DNA of 32,247 nucleotides from an uncultured Coriobacteriales bacterium (lineage in GTDB: Bacteria > Actinomycetota > Coriobacteriia > Coriobacteriales > UMGS124): NCBI GenBank assembly GCA_902464015.1, contig CABQHM010000040.1, positions 1 to 32,247 on the forward strand, written 5' to 3'. A program made the translations under genes and the position numbers. Positions 16,684 through 24,540 of this stretch are shown here, piece by piece. Position 1 is the stretch's first letter. Each line of letters starts with the position of its first letter. The notes below the pieces were generated by a model. That model was not told where the DNA came from and searched no databases. It saw only the letters and a list, made by a program, of their open reading frames with translations.

Positions 16684-17549
16684 TTATGCCTGGTCACAAA
16701 CGTCACGGGTTTCATGTGATACGCCCGAATCGCCTGATAGAACGTCTAAAAACTGTTGGCGTGTATGAACTCCCGCCTTTTGGTAAATGCGCCGGAGATG
16801 CGTCCCGACCGTGTTTTGAGAGATGCACAGATAGTCGGCAATCCACTTTTGCGTGCGACCATGGGTGAGTTGACGGGCAACGTCGGATTCTCGCGCAGTC
16901 AAACCAAGCTCTGCAAAACGCGCGTCAAGCCAATCGTTGACATCAACATCCGCAATATCGTCGACATCGCACTCGTCATCTGTTTTTGCAAGATTGGAAA
17001 AGCCCGACGCATAGCGCTTCTCAAGAGAAGAAACAACGTCCCTGAAGTCAAAATAGCCATTCGAAAGTGCGAAGACTTCTTCGCTACTCAACAGCAAAAC
17101 GGCAGCAATAACGATGAAGTAGCCAGCAAACGACGTCATTTCCGTCAGCATGGGCACCGTTCCAGCGTCAAATCCAACCAGGCATATTCCCACAACAGCT
17201 CCGACCGTGTGGCCAACGGCGCAAACAATGCGCATGACTATGATGGTTCCCATGGGACTAGACGATTGGGTGCAAGCAATGGAGGAGAAGATGGCCCATA
17301 CGAACAGGTCGAATGCTGTGTAGCCTGCAATGATGACCGCCGCAGAAAGCACAAACAAGCTGCTGTTGAACGTCAGCGTCAGAGACATGCAGCCCGCAAT
17401 CATCATCGGCAAACCAACCCGATATACAAAACGCGAATGTCTCAGATTGTGCCAAATTACGAAGAAGATAACGACGGCGGCGACACCGCGAGCCGCTTGA
17501 ACAAAGATTCCGTAAGCATGCCCACCGCTTACTACTGGGGAAAAAGACG
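16684..17549 (-). pseudogene. L4, 3' part: multi-TM LuxR regulator cut by an IS
   Basis: This is the C-terminal half of a membrane LuxR protein. It contains about six hydrophobic segments (from SGGHAYGIFVQAARGVAAVV onward), a linker, and an intact HTH: LGLTARESDVARQLTHGRT, then QNTVGTHLRRIYQKAGVHT. Its N-terminal half is at 19174-19873. The reading frame happens to stay open into the left end of the IS as far as 17721, giving a 345-codon frame. A truncated protein with HTH could therefore still be made if something in the IS drives transcription; whether it is made cannot be seen. It lies 136 bp upstream of FP5 on the same strand. Confidence 0.85.
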
Positions 17550-17685
17550 ATATGAGAGAGCCATTGGGGGAGCCCCCTCTCCTCGTGCCCTCTCGTATGG
17601 ATATCGCGGGCTGGGGCTGCCACAATGGGCTCGTCGTATCCGCCCTTGCGGTGCCCGACACCGCACGCACGGGAGGGGGTCTCCC

Positions 17686-18802
17686 ATGTCCCATGTTACC
17701 TCTATCGGCCTCGACGTGCACGCGCGCTCCGTCTCGGCGGCGGCCTTCAACCTGTACACGGGGGAGGTCGTCGAGCGGAGGTTCGGCCCCGAGGCGGGCC
17801 CGATAGCCGAGTGGGCGCTGTCGTTCGAGTCACCCAGGGCCGTCTACGAGAGCGGCCCCACGGGGTTCGCCCCGTGCCGCGAGCTGCGCGCCCTCGGCGT
17901 GGACTGCGTGGTGGGCGCCGTGTCCAAGATGCAGCGCCCCGCCGCCGACAGGAGGGTCAAGAACGACAGGCGCGACGCCGCCTTCCTCGCCAGGCTGCTC
18001 GCCACCAACAACGTCGTGGTCGTCCCGGTCCCCGACGCCGGGGTCGAGGCCGCCCGCGACCTGTCCCGCGCCCTGGACGACGCCCGCGAGAACGTGCAGC
18101 GCGCCCGCCAACGGCTCTCGAAGTTCCTGCTCAGGAGGGGTTATGTCTTCGACGAGCGGGACTCCCTGGGGCGCAGGCGCTGCGCGTGGACGGCCGCATG
18201 GTGGTCATGGGTCGCCAAGATCAAGATGCCGGAACCTGCGGCGAAGGCGGCGCTGGACCATTACATAGAGGATGTGAGGCACGAGGAGTCCTCCAAGCTG
18301 AAGCTGGAAAAGCTGGTCGCCGCCGAGGCCGCCAGGCCGAGGTGGGCCGCCGTCGTGGCGGCGCTGCGCCGCATAAAGGGAGTCGACACCGTGACCGCGT
18401 TCTGCCTGGCCGCCGAGGCGGGGAGCTTCTCGCGCTTCCGCTCGGCCCCCGCCTACGCGGCCTGGGTGGGCCTCGTCCCCTCGGAGCACTCCAGCGGGGA
18501 GAAGGTGGCCCGCGGCGGCATCACCAAGACGGGCAACTCGGCCACGAGGCGCGCCCTGGTGGAGGCGGCCTGGCACTTCGCGAGCTGCTCCCCCCTCGCC
18601 CAAGCCGCCCAAATCGGGCTCGGAGGCGGTGCCCGCCGACATAGAGAGGCGGTGCGCGAAGTGCACGGCCAGGCTCGCCGCCAGGCACCGGGCGCTGCGC
18701 GAGGCCGGCAAGCGGCCCTGCGTCGCCAACGTCGCCGTCGCCCGCGAGCTGGCCTGCTGGGTCTGGGAGGTGGGCTGCCGGGCGGAGGGCACGCTGCGCT
18801 GA
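17686..18802 (+). CDS. IS110-family DEDD transposase, apparently frameshifted
   Basis: The N-terminal RuvC-like DEDD domain has IGLDVH (D10), YESGPTG (E55) and KNDRRDA (D94, D97). A C-terminal Transposase_20 domain follows (IKGVDTVTAFCLAAEAGSF, HSSGEK, GGITKTGNSATRRALVEAAW). GGAGGGGG precedes the ATG at 17686. After WHFASCSP the frame loses family resemblance. Shifting by one base at a run of six C (18590-18595) gives a credible end, with RLAARHRALREAGKRPC and ARELACW and a stop at 18802, for about 371 aa in total. The simplest reading is one extra C, by mutation or sequencing error. Programmed slippage is possible. If the shift is real, the enzyme is probably inactive. Confidence 0.8.
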
Positions 18803-19103
18803 CGCCCGCCTCGACCGATGAACCCCTAAAACCCTTCCAGCCGGGAGGGCCCGCGCCCCGACGCGTCGCCGGGGCCCGTCCAAGATTTTTATATGGGCAG
18901 CCCGAGGGCCGCGCCCGACAAGAAAGACTCGACGGATTTCGGACGGGGGCCCCGGACGGAGAATCGAAATGCGGTGGGCGCGGCGACATATCGCGGGTCT
19001 CCCGCGCCGCGCCAAAAGCCCGCGGATTATTAGCTTGCCAGGCAAGCGTCGACTAGTATGGACGACCTCTGGCGCGGGCCCCTCCGGCTGGAACTAGCAA
19101 AAG
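18803..19103 (+). ncRNA. Candidate bridge-RNA region of the IS110-like element
   Basis: IS110-family elements encode a structured bridge RNA that pairs with donor and target DNA. In the IS1111 group it comes from the end downstream of the transposase. Here that end is non-coding and rich in stems: the nine-base arm GGCGCGGCG (near 18980) with CGCCGCGCC (near 19005), and GCTTGCC (19033-19039) with GGCAAGC (19041-19047). Exact ends and guide loops were not worked out. The call rests on family knowledge plus visible structure. Confidence 0.35.
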
Positions 19104-19142
19104 GAAATCGGGCCGGTTTTGAATTTCACCCGGCCCGATTTC
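19095..19142 (-). terminator. Strong hairpin in the IS right end, terminator on the minus strand
   Basis: A 13-bp perfect stem (19104-19116 with 19130-19142) is followed on the minus strand by CCTTTTGCT. It would stop transcripts of the 5' part of L4 soon after they enter the element, shielding the transposase and bridge region from antisense transcription. Confidence 0.65.
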
Positions 19143-19173
19143 AGCATGTCTATTGACAATGGCTCTCTCATAT

Positions 19174-19873
19174 TAGAAATAAGGTGCTGAAGATAGGCGA
19201 AGCCCACCATGACAAGTACGTAGCCGAACAGTATGGTACACGGGATGCCTAAAGAGGCAAGCGGCCTCCGTTTGGCGGCCCGCATTCCAACGATAGGAAC
19301 AGACGCATCAAGCACCGAGGCATACGTACGGTCCTCGGCATCGATACCAAGAAAAACAAGGCAGGAGATGAGGGGAAACAGGGCGTAGAACACGGCACAC
19401 GCTGTCGGAATCATAAAAAGCAGCGGCACGTCAAACGCAATGGCACACGCAAATGCCCCCGCGACATATGGGGTGGCGGTTATTGAGCCGCCCTGTGCAT
19501 ACACAGAACCCCACGCAACCGTCATGAACGCCATAAAGAGGGCGCACAACACGCACGCGAGCACGGCAAGGGGAAACATCCCCAACATATCCGCGACGAC
19601 AAACAGCAGGGAGCCAGTTGCACCCGCCATCCCCACTGCAATCATGCCTTGCCTTGATGACAAAAGGGCGTGGACATACGTCGGCTTTAGCAAGGCCGCC
19701 ACAAGAAAAGGAATAGCGAGGAGGAACACCGCAGCGGCACACACCTCAGAAAGCATGCCAGCACCACTTGCCGGGAAAAGCGAGCTCATGTAAAAGGCAT
19801 CGAACCATGCCCACATGAGACCAGAGCCCAAGATGGTCTTGACTCCCGTTTTCCCATACAGCTGCTCAAACAA
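19174..19873 (-). pseudogene. L4, 5' part: multi-TM LuxR regulator cut by an IS
   Basis: This is the N-terminal 233 codons of L4, with about six hydrophobic segments, ending at AYLQHLIS where the IS begins. The start is TTG at 19871-19873. An in-frame stop lies just upstream, so no earlier start exists, and AAGGGG lies about ten bases before it. The frame continues into the IS for about 25 codons before stopping at 19094. Joined to 16684-17549 it makes a 521-aa protein, the same size class as L1, L2, L3 and L5. The truncated product has no DNA-binding domain. Confidence 0.85.
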
Positions 19874-20185
19874 TAAATATCATCCCCTTGTCAGGGCGAA
19901 CGGCCCTCAACCATCCACCCAGGAAACAATTCTTTGGCAAGCAGTATGGCACAGGCGAACAACGAAGAAGCGCGTCCGAACGGCAGGCTTTCTGCAAAGC
20001 AGGCTCACATTGCGGGCAGTGGCAAGTTCGATTCGAAACCAGTGGACATGTAACCCCGAATAATCATCGAGACCAGCATGGAACACGATTGTTGGCCGCA
20101 AGCACACAAAGGAGGGGCGGGCACCTTCACGGGTGTCCGCCCCTTGTTGGTCATTCTGGCCCGCCCTCGCGGGTCTTTTCTATCC
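19874..20185. other. Intergenic region between L4 and the Big2/CUB/PASTA gene
   Basis: There is no gene here. It holds the L4 upstream region and, at 20101-20143, a minus-strand terminator for the next gene: GGGGCGGACACC / GGTGCCCGCCCC (20132-20143 with 20114-20125, one mismatch), followed by TCCTTTGTGTG. A weaker rightward hairpin, CCCGC-n4-GCGGG followed by TCTTTTCT, lies at about 20161-20180. Confidence 0.65.
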
Positions 20186-21589
20186 CTACCCGTTGACCGT
20201 GTCGTAGACGTACAGCTCGATGAGCATGTCGGTGTAGGCGGGGGAGTAGGCGCCGGGATCCATGTACCACACGATGCCGGCGTCGTAAGGGTTCTCAGGC
20301 GGGGTGAAGACGCAGCGCACGTTGGTGTAGCCGGCATCATAGAGCGTCAGGATGGCGTCCTCGTAGTTCATGCCCTGCACGTCGGGAAGCCACGTCTGAG
20401 GTTGACCAGTGCTGGCGACGATGCGCACGTAGTCGCCGGGGTTCACGAGCGTGCCCGCCATGGTGCTCTGATAGTACACGATGCCGTAGCTCACCCACTC
20501 GTCGGCCTGCCAATCTACCTGCACAGTCATGCCGAGCGACTCAAGGTACTCCTGGGCACCGTAAACATCCCAGCCGTACACGTCAGGCATGCTGAACGCA
20601 TAGCTGTCCATGGGTGCCCCGCCAGAGAGCGCAGGATCCGGGGTCGGAGCAGGCGCGGGGGCGGGCGCCGGAGCGGTGGTCTGAGCGGTAGTCTGAGCGG
20701 TGCCGGACTGCGCGGCAGGAGAACCCGGCGCGTACTCAACGTTGAGAGCGCTCAACGCAAAGCCCCAGTCGATGTTGCTCCCATCGGCAACGAGGCGAAT
20801 CCGCACCCCGGTACCCTCGACCCTCAGGGTCTTGCCGGCCATCTGGGTGCCAGTGTAGGTGGCAACGCCCTTACCAGCGGCATCGCTCACCTCGATAAGA
20901 TCGAATTCCTCCTCGACGGAGCTGCGCTCGTCAAACGTCAGCGTGACGGACAAGGCGTCCGGATGCTCGAAGGCCCACACGTCGCGCGTGTCATCGAAGT
21001 AATTGTGCGGACTCTGCAGCTTGTCCTTCTCGCTTGCATCGTGGATAACGGTGAGCTCGTTGACGACCGTGACATAGCAGTCACACGTCGCCACAACCGA
21101 GCCGGCGTCCGTGACAAGGGACGCCGTGACAGTCGCGCCGCCCATACCGATGCCGTGGACTCGACCCTCGTCGTCCACGAGCACCACGGTCTCGTCCGAC
21201 GAGGCCCAAACAAGCGATGTAGCAGGTATGTCGGAATCGGGAGCCACGTAGCCCTCGGCCTTGAGAGTGCGGACTTGCCCCGCTTCGAGGGTGAAGTAAT
21301 CCTTGTTGAGGCTGACACTGGCAGCGGAAGTCTCGGATGCAGAGGCACCGCCGCCCCCGACGGCAAACTCGCCCGCAGTGGCGGTCGCATAGGCGCCCGG
21401 CGAGACGGCGTCAGCGGAAGCCATCTGAGGCGCAACGCAGCAGGCAAGCGCCCCGCAACCGACGAGGGCCGCCAGGGCAAGCGAAAGAACCACGCGCCTG
21501 CCCCCGACGCGGGCGATCGAACCGGATGAGGCATAGGTATCGTGCGTGGGCGCAAGTATCTGAGCTTGCTGCGTTGTCGGCGTAGCCAT
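20186..21589 (-). CDS. Secreted or membrane-anchored protein with Big2, CUB-like and two PASTA domains
   Basis: A 467-aa surface protein. After about 28 polar residues comes a hydrophobic segment (VVLSLALAALVGCGALACC), a signal peptide or N-terminal anchor. A bacterial Ig-like (Big2) domain follows at about 85-170 (SVSLNKDYFTLEAGQ, LVWASSDETVVLVDDEG). A CUB-like beta domain spans about 175-285 (VWAFEHPDALSVTLTFDE, TYTGTQMAGKTLRVEG). An Ala-Pro linker (APAPAPAPAPTPDP) leads to two PASTA repeats (MPDVYGWDVYGAQEYLESLG, LPDVQGMNYEDAILTLYDAG). PASTA domains usually bind peptidoglycan or beta-lactams in Ser/Thr kinases; here no kinase is attached, so a wall-binding role is inferred. I chose the start at 21589 because GGGAGA lies just upstream; the ATG at 21601 is an alternative. 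A LysR gene lies upstream on the same strand. Confidence 0.8.
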   Translation of the reverse strand: MATPTTQQAQILAPTHDTYASSGSIARVGGRRVVLSLALAALVGCGALACCVAPQMASADAVSPGAYATATAGEFAVGGGGASASETSAASVSLNKDYFTLEAGQVRTLKAEGYVAPDSDIPATSLVWASSDETVVLVDDEGRVHGIGMGGATVTASLVTDAGSVVATCDCYVTVVNELTVIHDASEKDKLQSPHNYFDDTRDVWAFEHPDALSVTLTFDERSSVEEEFDLIEVSDAAGKGVATYTGTQMAGKTLRVEGTGVRIRLVADGSNIDWGFALSALNVEYAPGSPAAQSGTAQTTAQTTAPAPAPAPAPTPDPALSGGAPMDSYAFSMPDVYGWDVYGAQEYLESLGMTVQVDWQADEWVSYGIVYYQSTMAGTLVNPGDYVRIVASTGQPQTWLPDVQGMNYEDAILTLYDAGYTNVRCVFTPPENPYDAGIVWYMDPGAYSPAYTDMLIELYVYDTVNG

Positions 21590-21690
21590 GGTCTCTCCCA
21601 TCGTTGGGCGCGGTCAGAAGGCGTCATATGCGGCCTCCATGACCAATCTACCCGACGACACGCCCACACAAAAGACCTGCCAGCAACTTT

Positions 21691-21735
21691 GGGACATGCG
21701 GCCCACCTAGGAGCCGCCAGGCGGGACGTGCGGCC
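21691..21735. repeat. Pair of 13-bp direct repeats upstream of the Big2/CUB/PASTA gene
   Basis: GGGACATGCGGCC (21691-21703) and GGGACGTGCGGCC (21723-21735) differ at one base and are 32 bp apart, three helical turns. They lie 100-150 bp upstream of the 21589 start and just beyond the LysR stop codon, so they are plausible regulator sites. Confidence 0.4.
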
Positions 21736-21781
21736 ATATGACCACGCCTGTCCAGCCGCACAGAGGACGTTGCCGTCTTGC

Positions 21782-22684
21782 TTAGCTCTCCCCCAGACCC
21801 TTCGCGCTTGTCTGGCAGTACGCCCAAAACGCCTGCTCGGCGTCGTCAAGGGCATGGGTATCAAGGCAAGCGATGGAAAAGCACCACTGGGCGCCCTCCA
21901 GCACAACCGGGACCGCTCGGTGATCACGGGAGAAAATAGGCAGGTTCACCAGATGCTCCACCGCAAAACCCAAGCCTCGGCCACTGGCGGCGAACTCGTA
22001 GAGCTGGAATATCTCGCTCATCTGGTAGATGCGGCCCAGGCTCACGCCCGCTTTCTCCGCACCCTCTGTGAGTCTGCGATAGCAGTCGAAGCCCGTGCCT
22101 GGAATAGCGACGTCGCAGCCGGCAATGTCAGTCAGACCCAGCGATTCGCGCTCGGCCAGGGGACTCTCCTCATTGACCCAAAAGTGCTGACTGCACCGAT
22201 AGAGCTCGCTTGCCTGCACCCCGGCGGGGACTTGCCCTACCAGCAGCGCCAGGCTGCACTCCCCTTTTTGCAGGTTGCGCACGACCGATTCGTCCGACGC
22301 CTCCCAATGCTCGAAATCGACGTTGGGGTGCCGCTCGCCGAAACGCTCGAGAAACTCCGGCCCAAACGTGCCGAGCACGCCCAACGAGCACGCGAGGCGT
22401 ATGGTGGAGCGCTGGCCACCGCGAATGGCGTTGAACGCAGACCGCAACAGGTGCGTGTTCGAGTCAAATACCTGGGCATATTGAAAAAGCTCGTGAGCGT
22501 AATCAGTGGGAACCGGAGATCCGGTCGCATCGTCGATGTTGAAGAGGGGCACACCCAGGTCCTTTTCGAGCGTGTGGATGGCCTTGGTAAGGCCCTGGGG
22601 CGACACCGGCACGCGCCGGGCCGCAGCCGAGAAGTTGCCCTCCATGTACGCGAGCTCGAAATAGCGCAGGTATTCGGTGTTCAA
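21782..22684 (-). CDS. LysR-family transcriptional regulator
   Basis: A 300-aa LysR protein. The N-terminal HTH reads LNTEYLRYFELAYMEGNFS, then SPQGLTKAIHTLEKDLG; Pro replaces the commoner residue in VPVSPQGL. A substrate-binding-like effector domain follows. The start I prefer is TTG at 22682-22684, because GAGGGGG lies eight bases upstream and the protein then begins like other LysR members. The longer frame starts at a GTG (22738) with no ribosome site. It is upstream of the Big2/CUB/PASTA gene on the same strand, separated by about 190 bp containing the paired direct repeats, so control of that gene is plausible. No reductase is adjacent. Confidence 0.82.
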   Translation of the reverse strand: MNTEYLRYFELAYMEGNFSAAARRVPVSPQGLTKAIHTLEKDLGVPLFNIDDATGSPVPTDYAHELFQYAQVFDSNTHLLRSAFNAIRGGQRSTIRLACSLGVLGTFGPEFLERFGERHPNVDFEHWEASDESVVRNLQKGECSLALLVGQVPAGVQASELYRCSQHFWVNEESPLAERESLGLTDIAGCDVAIPGTGFDCYRRLTEGAEKAGVSLGRIYQMSEIFQLYEFAASGRGLGFAVEHLVNLPIFSRDHRAVPVVLEGAQWCFSIACLDTHALDDAEQAFWAYCQTSAKGLGES

Positions 22685-22782
22685 GCCGGGCGCCCCCTCG
22701 TCGTCTGGACAAACGCGCCGCCTCCCCCGAGGCGACACAGGGGAGATTGTACCGCAGACGAGATCGGAGGGCAGGCAGCGTC

Positions 22783-23982
22783 CTACAGCCCGAACGCGTC
22801 CCGCAGCTCCTGGGCCCGCCTCTCAAACACCGCACCGAACCTACGCTGCTCCGATTCCGGGCAACCGTTACGGCGCGCCACCGCACGCCAACCGGCCGTG
22901 ACCTTGAGCACGTTCCCCACCGCAAGCCGGGCCCCTTCGGCGCGAAGCCCAAAGAACGGGGCGGCTTCGCAAAGGGCCCGCGCCTGGCCCGCGCCCGTCT
23001 CCCCGTAAATCGCCGTGGCCCTCTTCGCCGCCACCTCGGGGTTGGGGTTGACGTCGAACAAAGGAGAGAGTTCCCAGCGGTCCTCCCTGCGCACAAACCC
23101 ATGGTTGCGCAAATGGTCGTCGACGTTGTTCACGGCGACCGAGAATACCATCCGGGTGAACAATTCCCGCAGATCGCGACTCGGATCGTGCACGAACGTG
23201 GCGAGGGCTTCGCCGATTTCGACATAGTCGCGTCCCTCGCCGTCATGAGCCCCGAGAAGCGACATCGCGCTCAGATAAGGCACGCGCCCCTCCCCCATGC
23301 GATCGAAGCGCCGCACGAGTAGCACAGGCTCCTCGCCGATGCGGACCAATCGTGAGTCGGGCGTTTTCAACCCACAGGCGCATGCCAAATCGAGCGAGGT
23401 CTTCTCCCATGCCATTACGGAATGCCCGTCGCTCGGGGCGGGAAACTTGGCGACATACAACACGTCCCCGTCGACCACGGTCGCCTTGGGACGTGCCCCA
23501 CCCAGCGTCGACGAACCCGCCTCAAGCAGGCACTTCACCTCCTCGGCGGCGTCTTCCTCCGTAAGCACCGTCCGGCAGGCCGAAAGCAGCCTCGGCAGTT
23601 GCACCACAGGGGGAACCCGCGCCCCCTCCGCACAAAACGCCGGGACATCAGGCTCCTTGAAACGCAACGCCCCCTCGCGCGTATGGTCATCGACGCCCAG
23701 CAGGTAATCGACCTCGTCAAGGGAATGCGCCGCGCCGCGCCTGATGAGCCTGCGCCCCCAACGGTCGGGCGCCGCATCTGCGAACGCACCCGGAAGGCCC
23801 GCCGTATAACCGACGCTTCGCACGAGCGGAAGCGCCGGGTCTATCGCAAAGGCCCCGCTCCACGCAAGGTAGGCGTCGTCATAGACGAACGTCGTGGAAA
23901 CCTGCCCTCGGCGCATGCTGAAACGCGCACGACCGACAAGGCGCGGGCCTCCTCCCAAATAGACGTCAACGACCGACTTCAT
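22783..23982 (-). CDS. hipA: HipA-family serine/threonine kinase toxin
   Basis: A 399-aa HipA-type kinase of near-standard length. Family marks are the N-terminal segment LLGVDDHTREGALRFKEPD, the ATP-pocket loop SSTLGGARPKATV, the catalytic NNVDDHLRNHGFV and the metal-binding LSPLFDVNPNP. Known HipA toxins phosphorylate aminoacyl-tRNA synthetases such as GltX and thereby induce dormancy; that this copy has the same target is inference. It is translated four bases after hipB. The last hipB codons (AGG AAG TGA) supply its ribosome-binding sequence, so the two are coupled. All catalytic motifs look intact. Confidence 0.88.
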   Translation of the reverse strand: MKSVVDVYLGGGPRLVGRARFSMRRGQVSTTFVYDDAYLAWSGAFAIDPALPLVRSVGYTAGLPGAFADAAPDRWGRRLIRRGAAHSLDEVDYLLGVDDHTREGALRFKEPDVPAFCAEGARVPPVVQLPRLLSACRTVLTEEDAAEEVKCLLEAGSSTLGGARPKATVVDGDVLYVAKFPAPSDGHSVMAWEKTSLDLACACGLKTPDSRLVRIGEEPVLLVRRFDRMGEGRVPYLSAMSLLGAHDGEGRDYVEIGEALATFVHDPSRDLRELFTRMVFSVAVNNVDDHLRNHGFVRREDRWELSPLFDVNPNPEVAAKRATAIYGETGAGQARALCEAAPFFGLRAEGARLAVGNVLKVTAGWRAVARRNGCPESEQRRFGAVFERRAQELRDAFGL

Positions 23983-23986
23983 CGTC

Positions 23987-24286
23987 TCACTTCCTCACGC
24001 GCTGGGGCAGGAGCTGATCGGAACGTGCGCGGCCCAGGTCTGTTTCATAGGGGTCCACGGCGTCTTCGAGTCGGTCGAGGATGCCGAGGGCCCCGCACGT
24101 GCCGACGAACGTCGCCAGCGACACCGACGGGTCACCGTTCTCGAGGCGGGAAATCGTCTCGCGCGAGACGCCCACCCGGTCGGCGAGCTCCTGGGAGGAG
24201 ACCCGCAGCATCCGCCTCCAAGCCGAGATGGACTCCCCCATCCGGCGGGCGCACAGCTTGGTTCTCATGGGCACAGGACGTTTCAT
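23987..24286 (-). CDS. hipB: HipB-type XRE antitoxin
   Basis: A 99-aa DNA-binding antitoxin with a Cro/C1-type HTH at about 20-75 (SSQELADRVGVSRETISRLENGDPSVSLATF). HipB proteins neutralise HipA and repress their own operon. GGAAG lies five bases before the ATG at 24286. Met7 (MRTKLC) is an alternative start. It is the first gene of the hipBA operon, and the inverted repeat at 24323-24363 is its probable operator. Confidence 0.88.
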   Translation of the reverse strand: MKRPVPMRTKLCARRMGESISAWRRMLRVSSQELADRVGVSRETISRLENGDPSVSLATFVGTCGALGILDRLEDAVDPYETDLGRARSDQLLPQRVRK

Positions 24287-24322
24287 GACATCTTCCCAGC
24301 GTTCTTAGCGTCGGTTTTTGGC

Positions 24323-24363
24323 AACATAAACTAGAATACGTCGGTAATATACCACTTTATGTT
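24323..24363. promoter_or_regulatory. Candidate hipBA operator/promoter
   Basis: AACATAAA (24323-24330) and TTTATGTT (24356-24363) form a perfect 8-bp inverted repeat 33 bp apart, in an AT-rich island just upstream of hipB. CGTCGGT also occurs twice (near 24309 and 24339). Two HipB dimers on paired half-sites is the known mode of repression in this family. Confidence 0.5.
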
Positions 24364-24407
24364 TGGCATATCAAAAGGCATACAACACCCAGGTCCCACC
24401 AAAAACG

Positions 24408-24448
24408 CCAAAAAGGAAGCCCGGACGCCGCACTGGACATCCGGGCTC
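24408..24448 (-). terminator. Intrinsic terminator of FP6
   Basis: AGCCCGGA pairs with TCCGGGCT (24440-24447 with 24418-24425), followed on the minus strand by TCCTTTTTGG. It lies about 95 bp beyond the FP6 stop. Confidence 0.75.
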
Positions 24449-24540
24449 CCCTCATCAGGCATCGTTATCGCAGGTTACATACAAAACTGCCTCGGCCTTG
24501 CCATTCACGCCCGGCACAGTCCAAGCGATGTGGCGCGCCC

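Larger units (their letters stand above)
17550..19173. mobile_element. IS110-family (IS1111-like) insertion sequence
   Basis: The ends are 17-bp perfect inverted repeats (17550-17566 and 19157-19173; outer end ATATGAGAGAGCCATTG). Joining 17549 to 19174 fuses the two L4 parts in one frame: 866 + 700 = 1566 nt, 522 codons including the stop. The insertion therefore left no target duplication, as is typical of IS110. It carries one transposase (17686-18802) and about 370 bp of downstream non-coding DNA, the arrangement of IS1111-type members. It is far more GC-rich than the gene it splits. Confidence 0.8.

Noticed and set aside
17548..17553. TA or ATA target duplication at the IS ends
   Set aside because: Counting such a duplication puts the two L4 halves out of frame. 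Only the no-duplication boundary restores it.
16756..19056. 766-codon + strand frame containing the transposase
   Set aside because: The first 310 codons are antisense to L4 and cross the IS boundary, and the last part is past the frameshift. Only 17686-18802 is supported.
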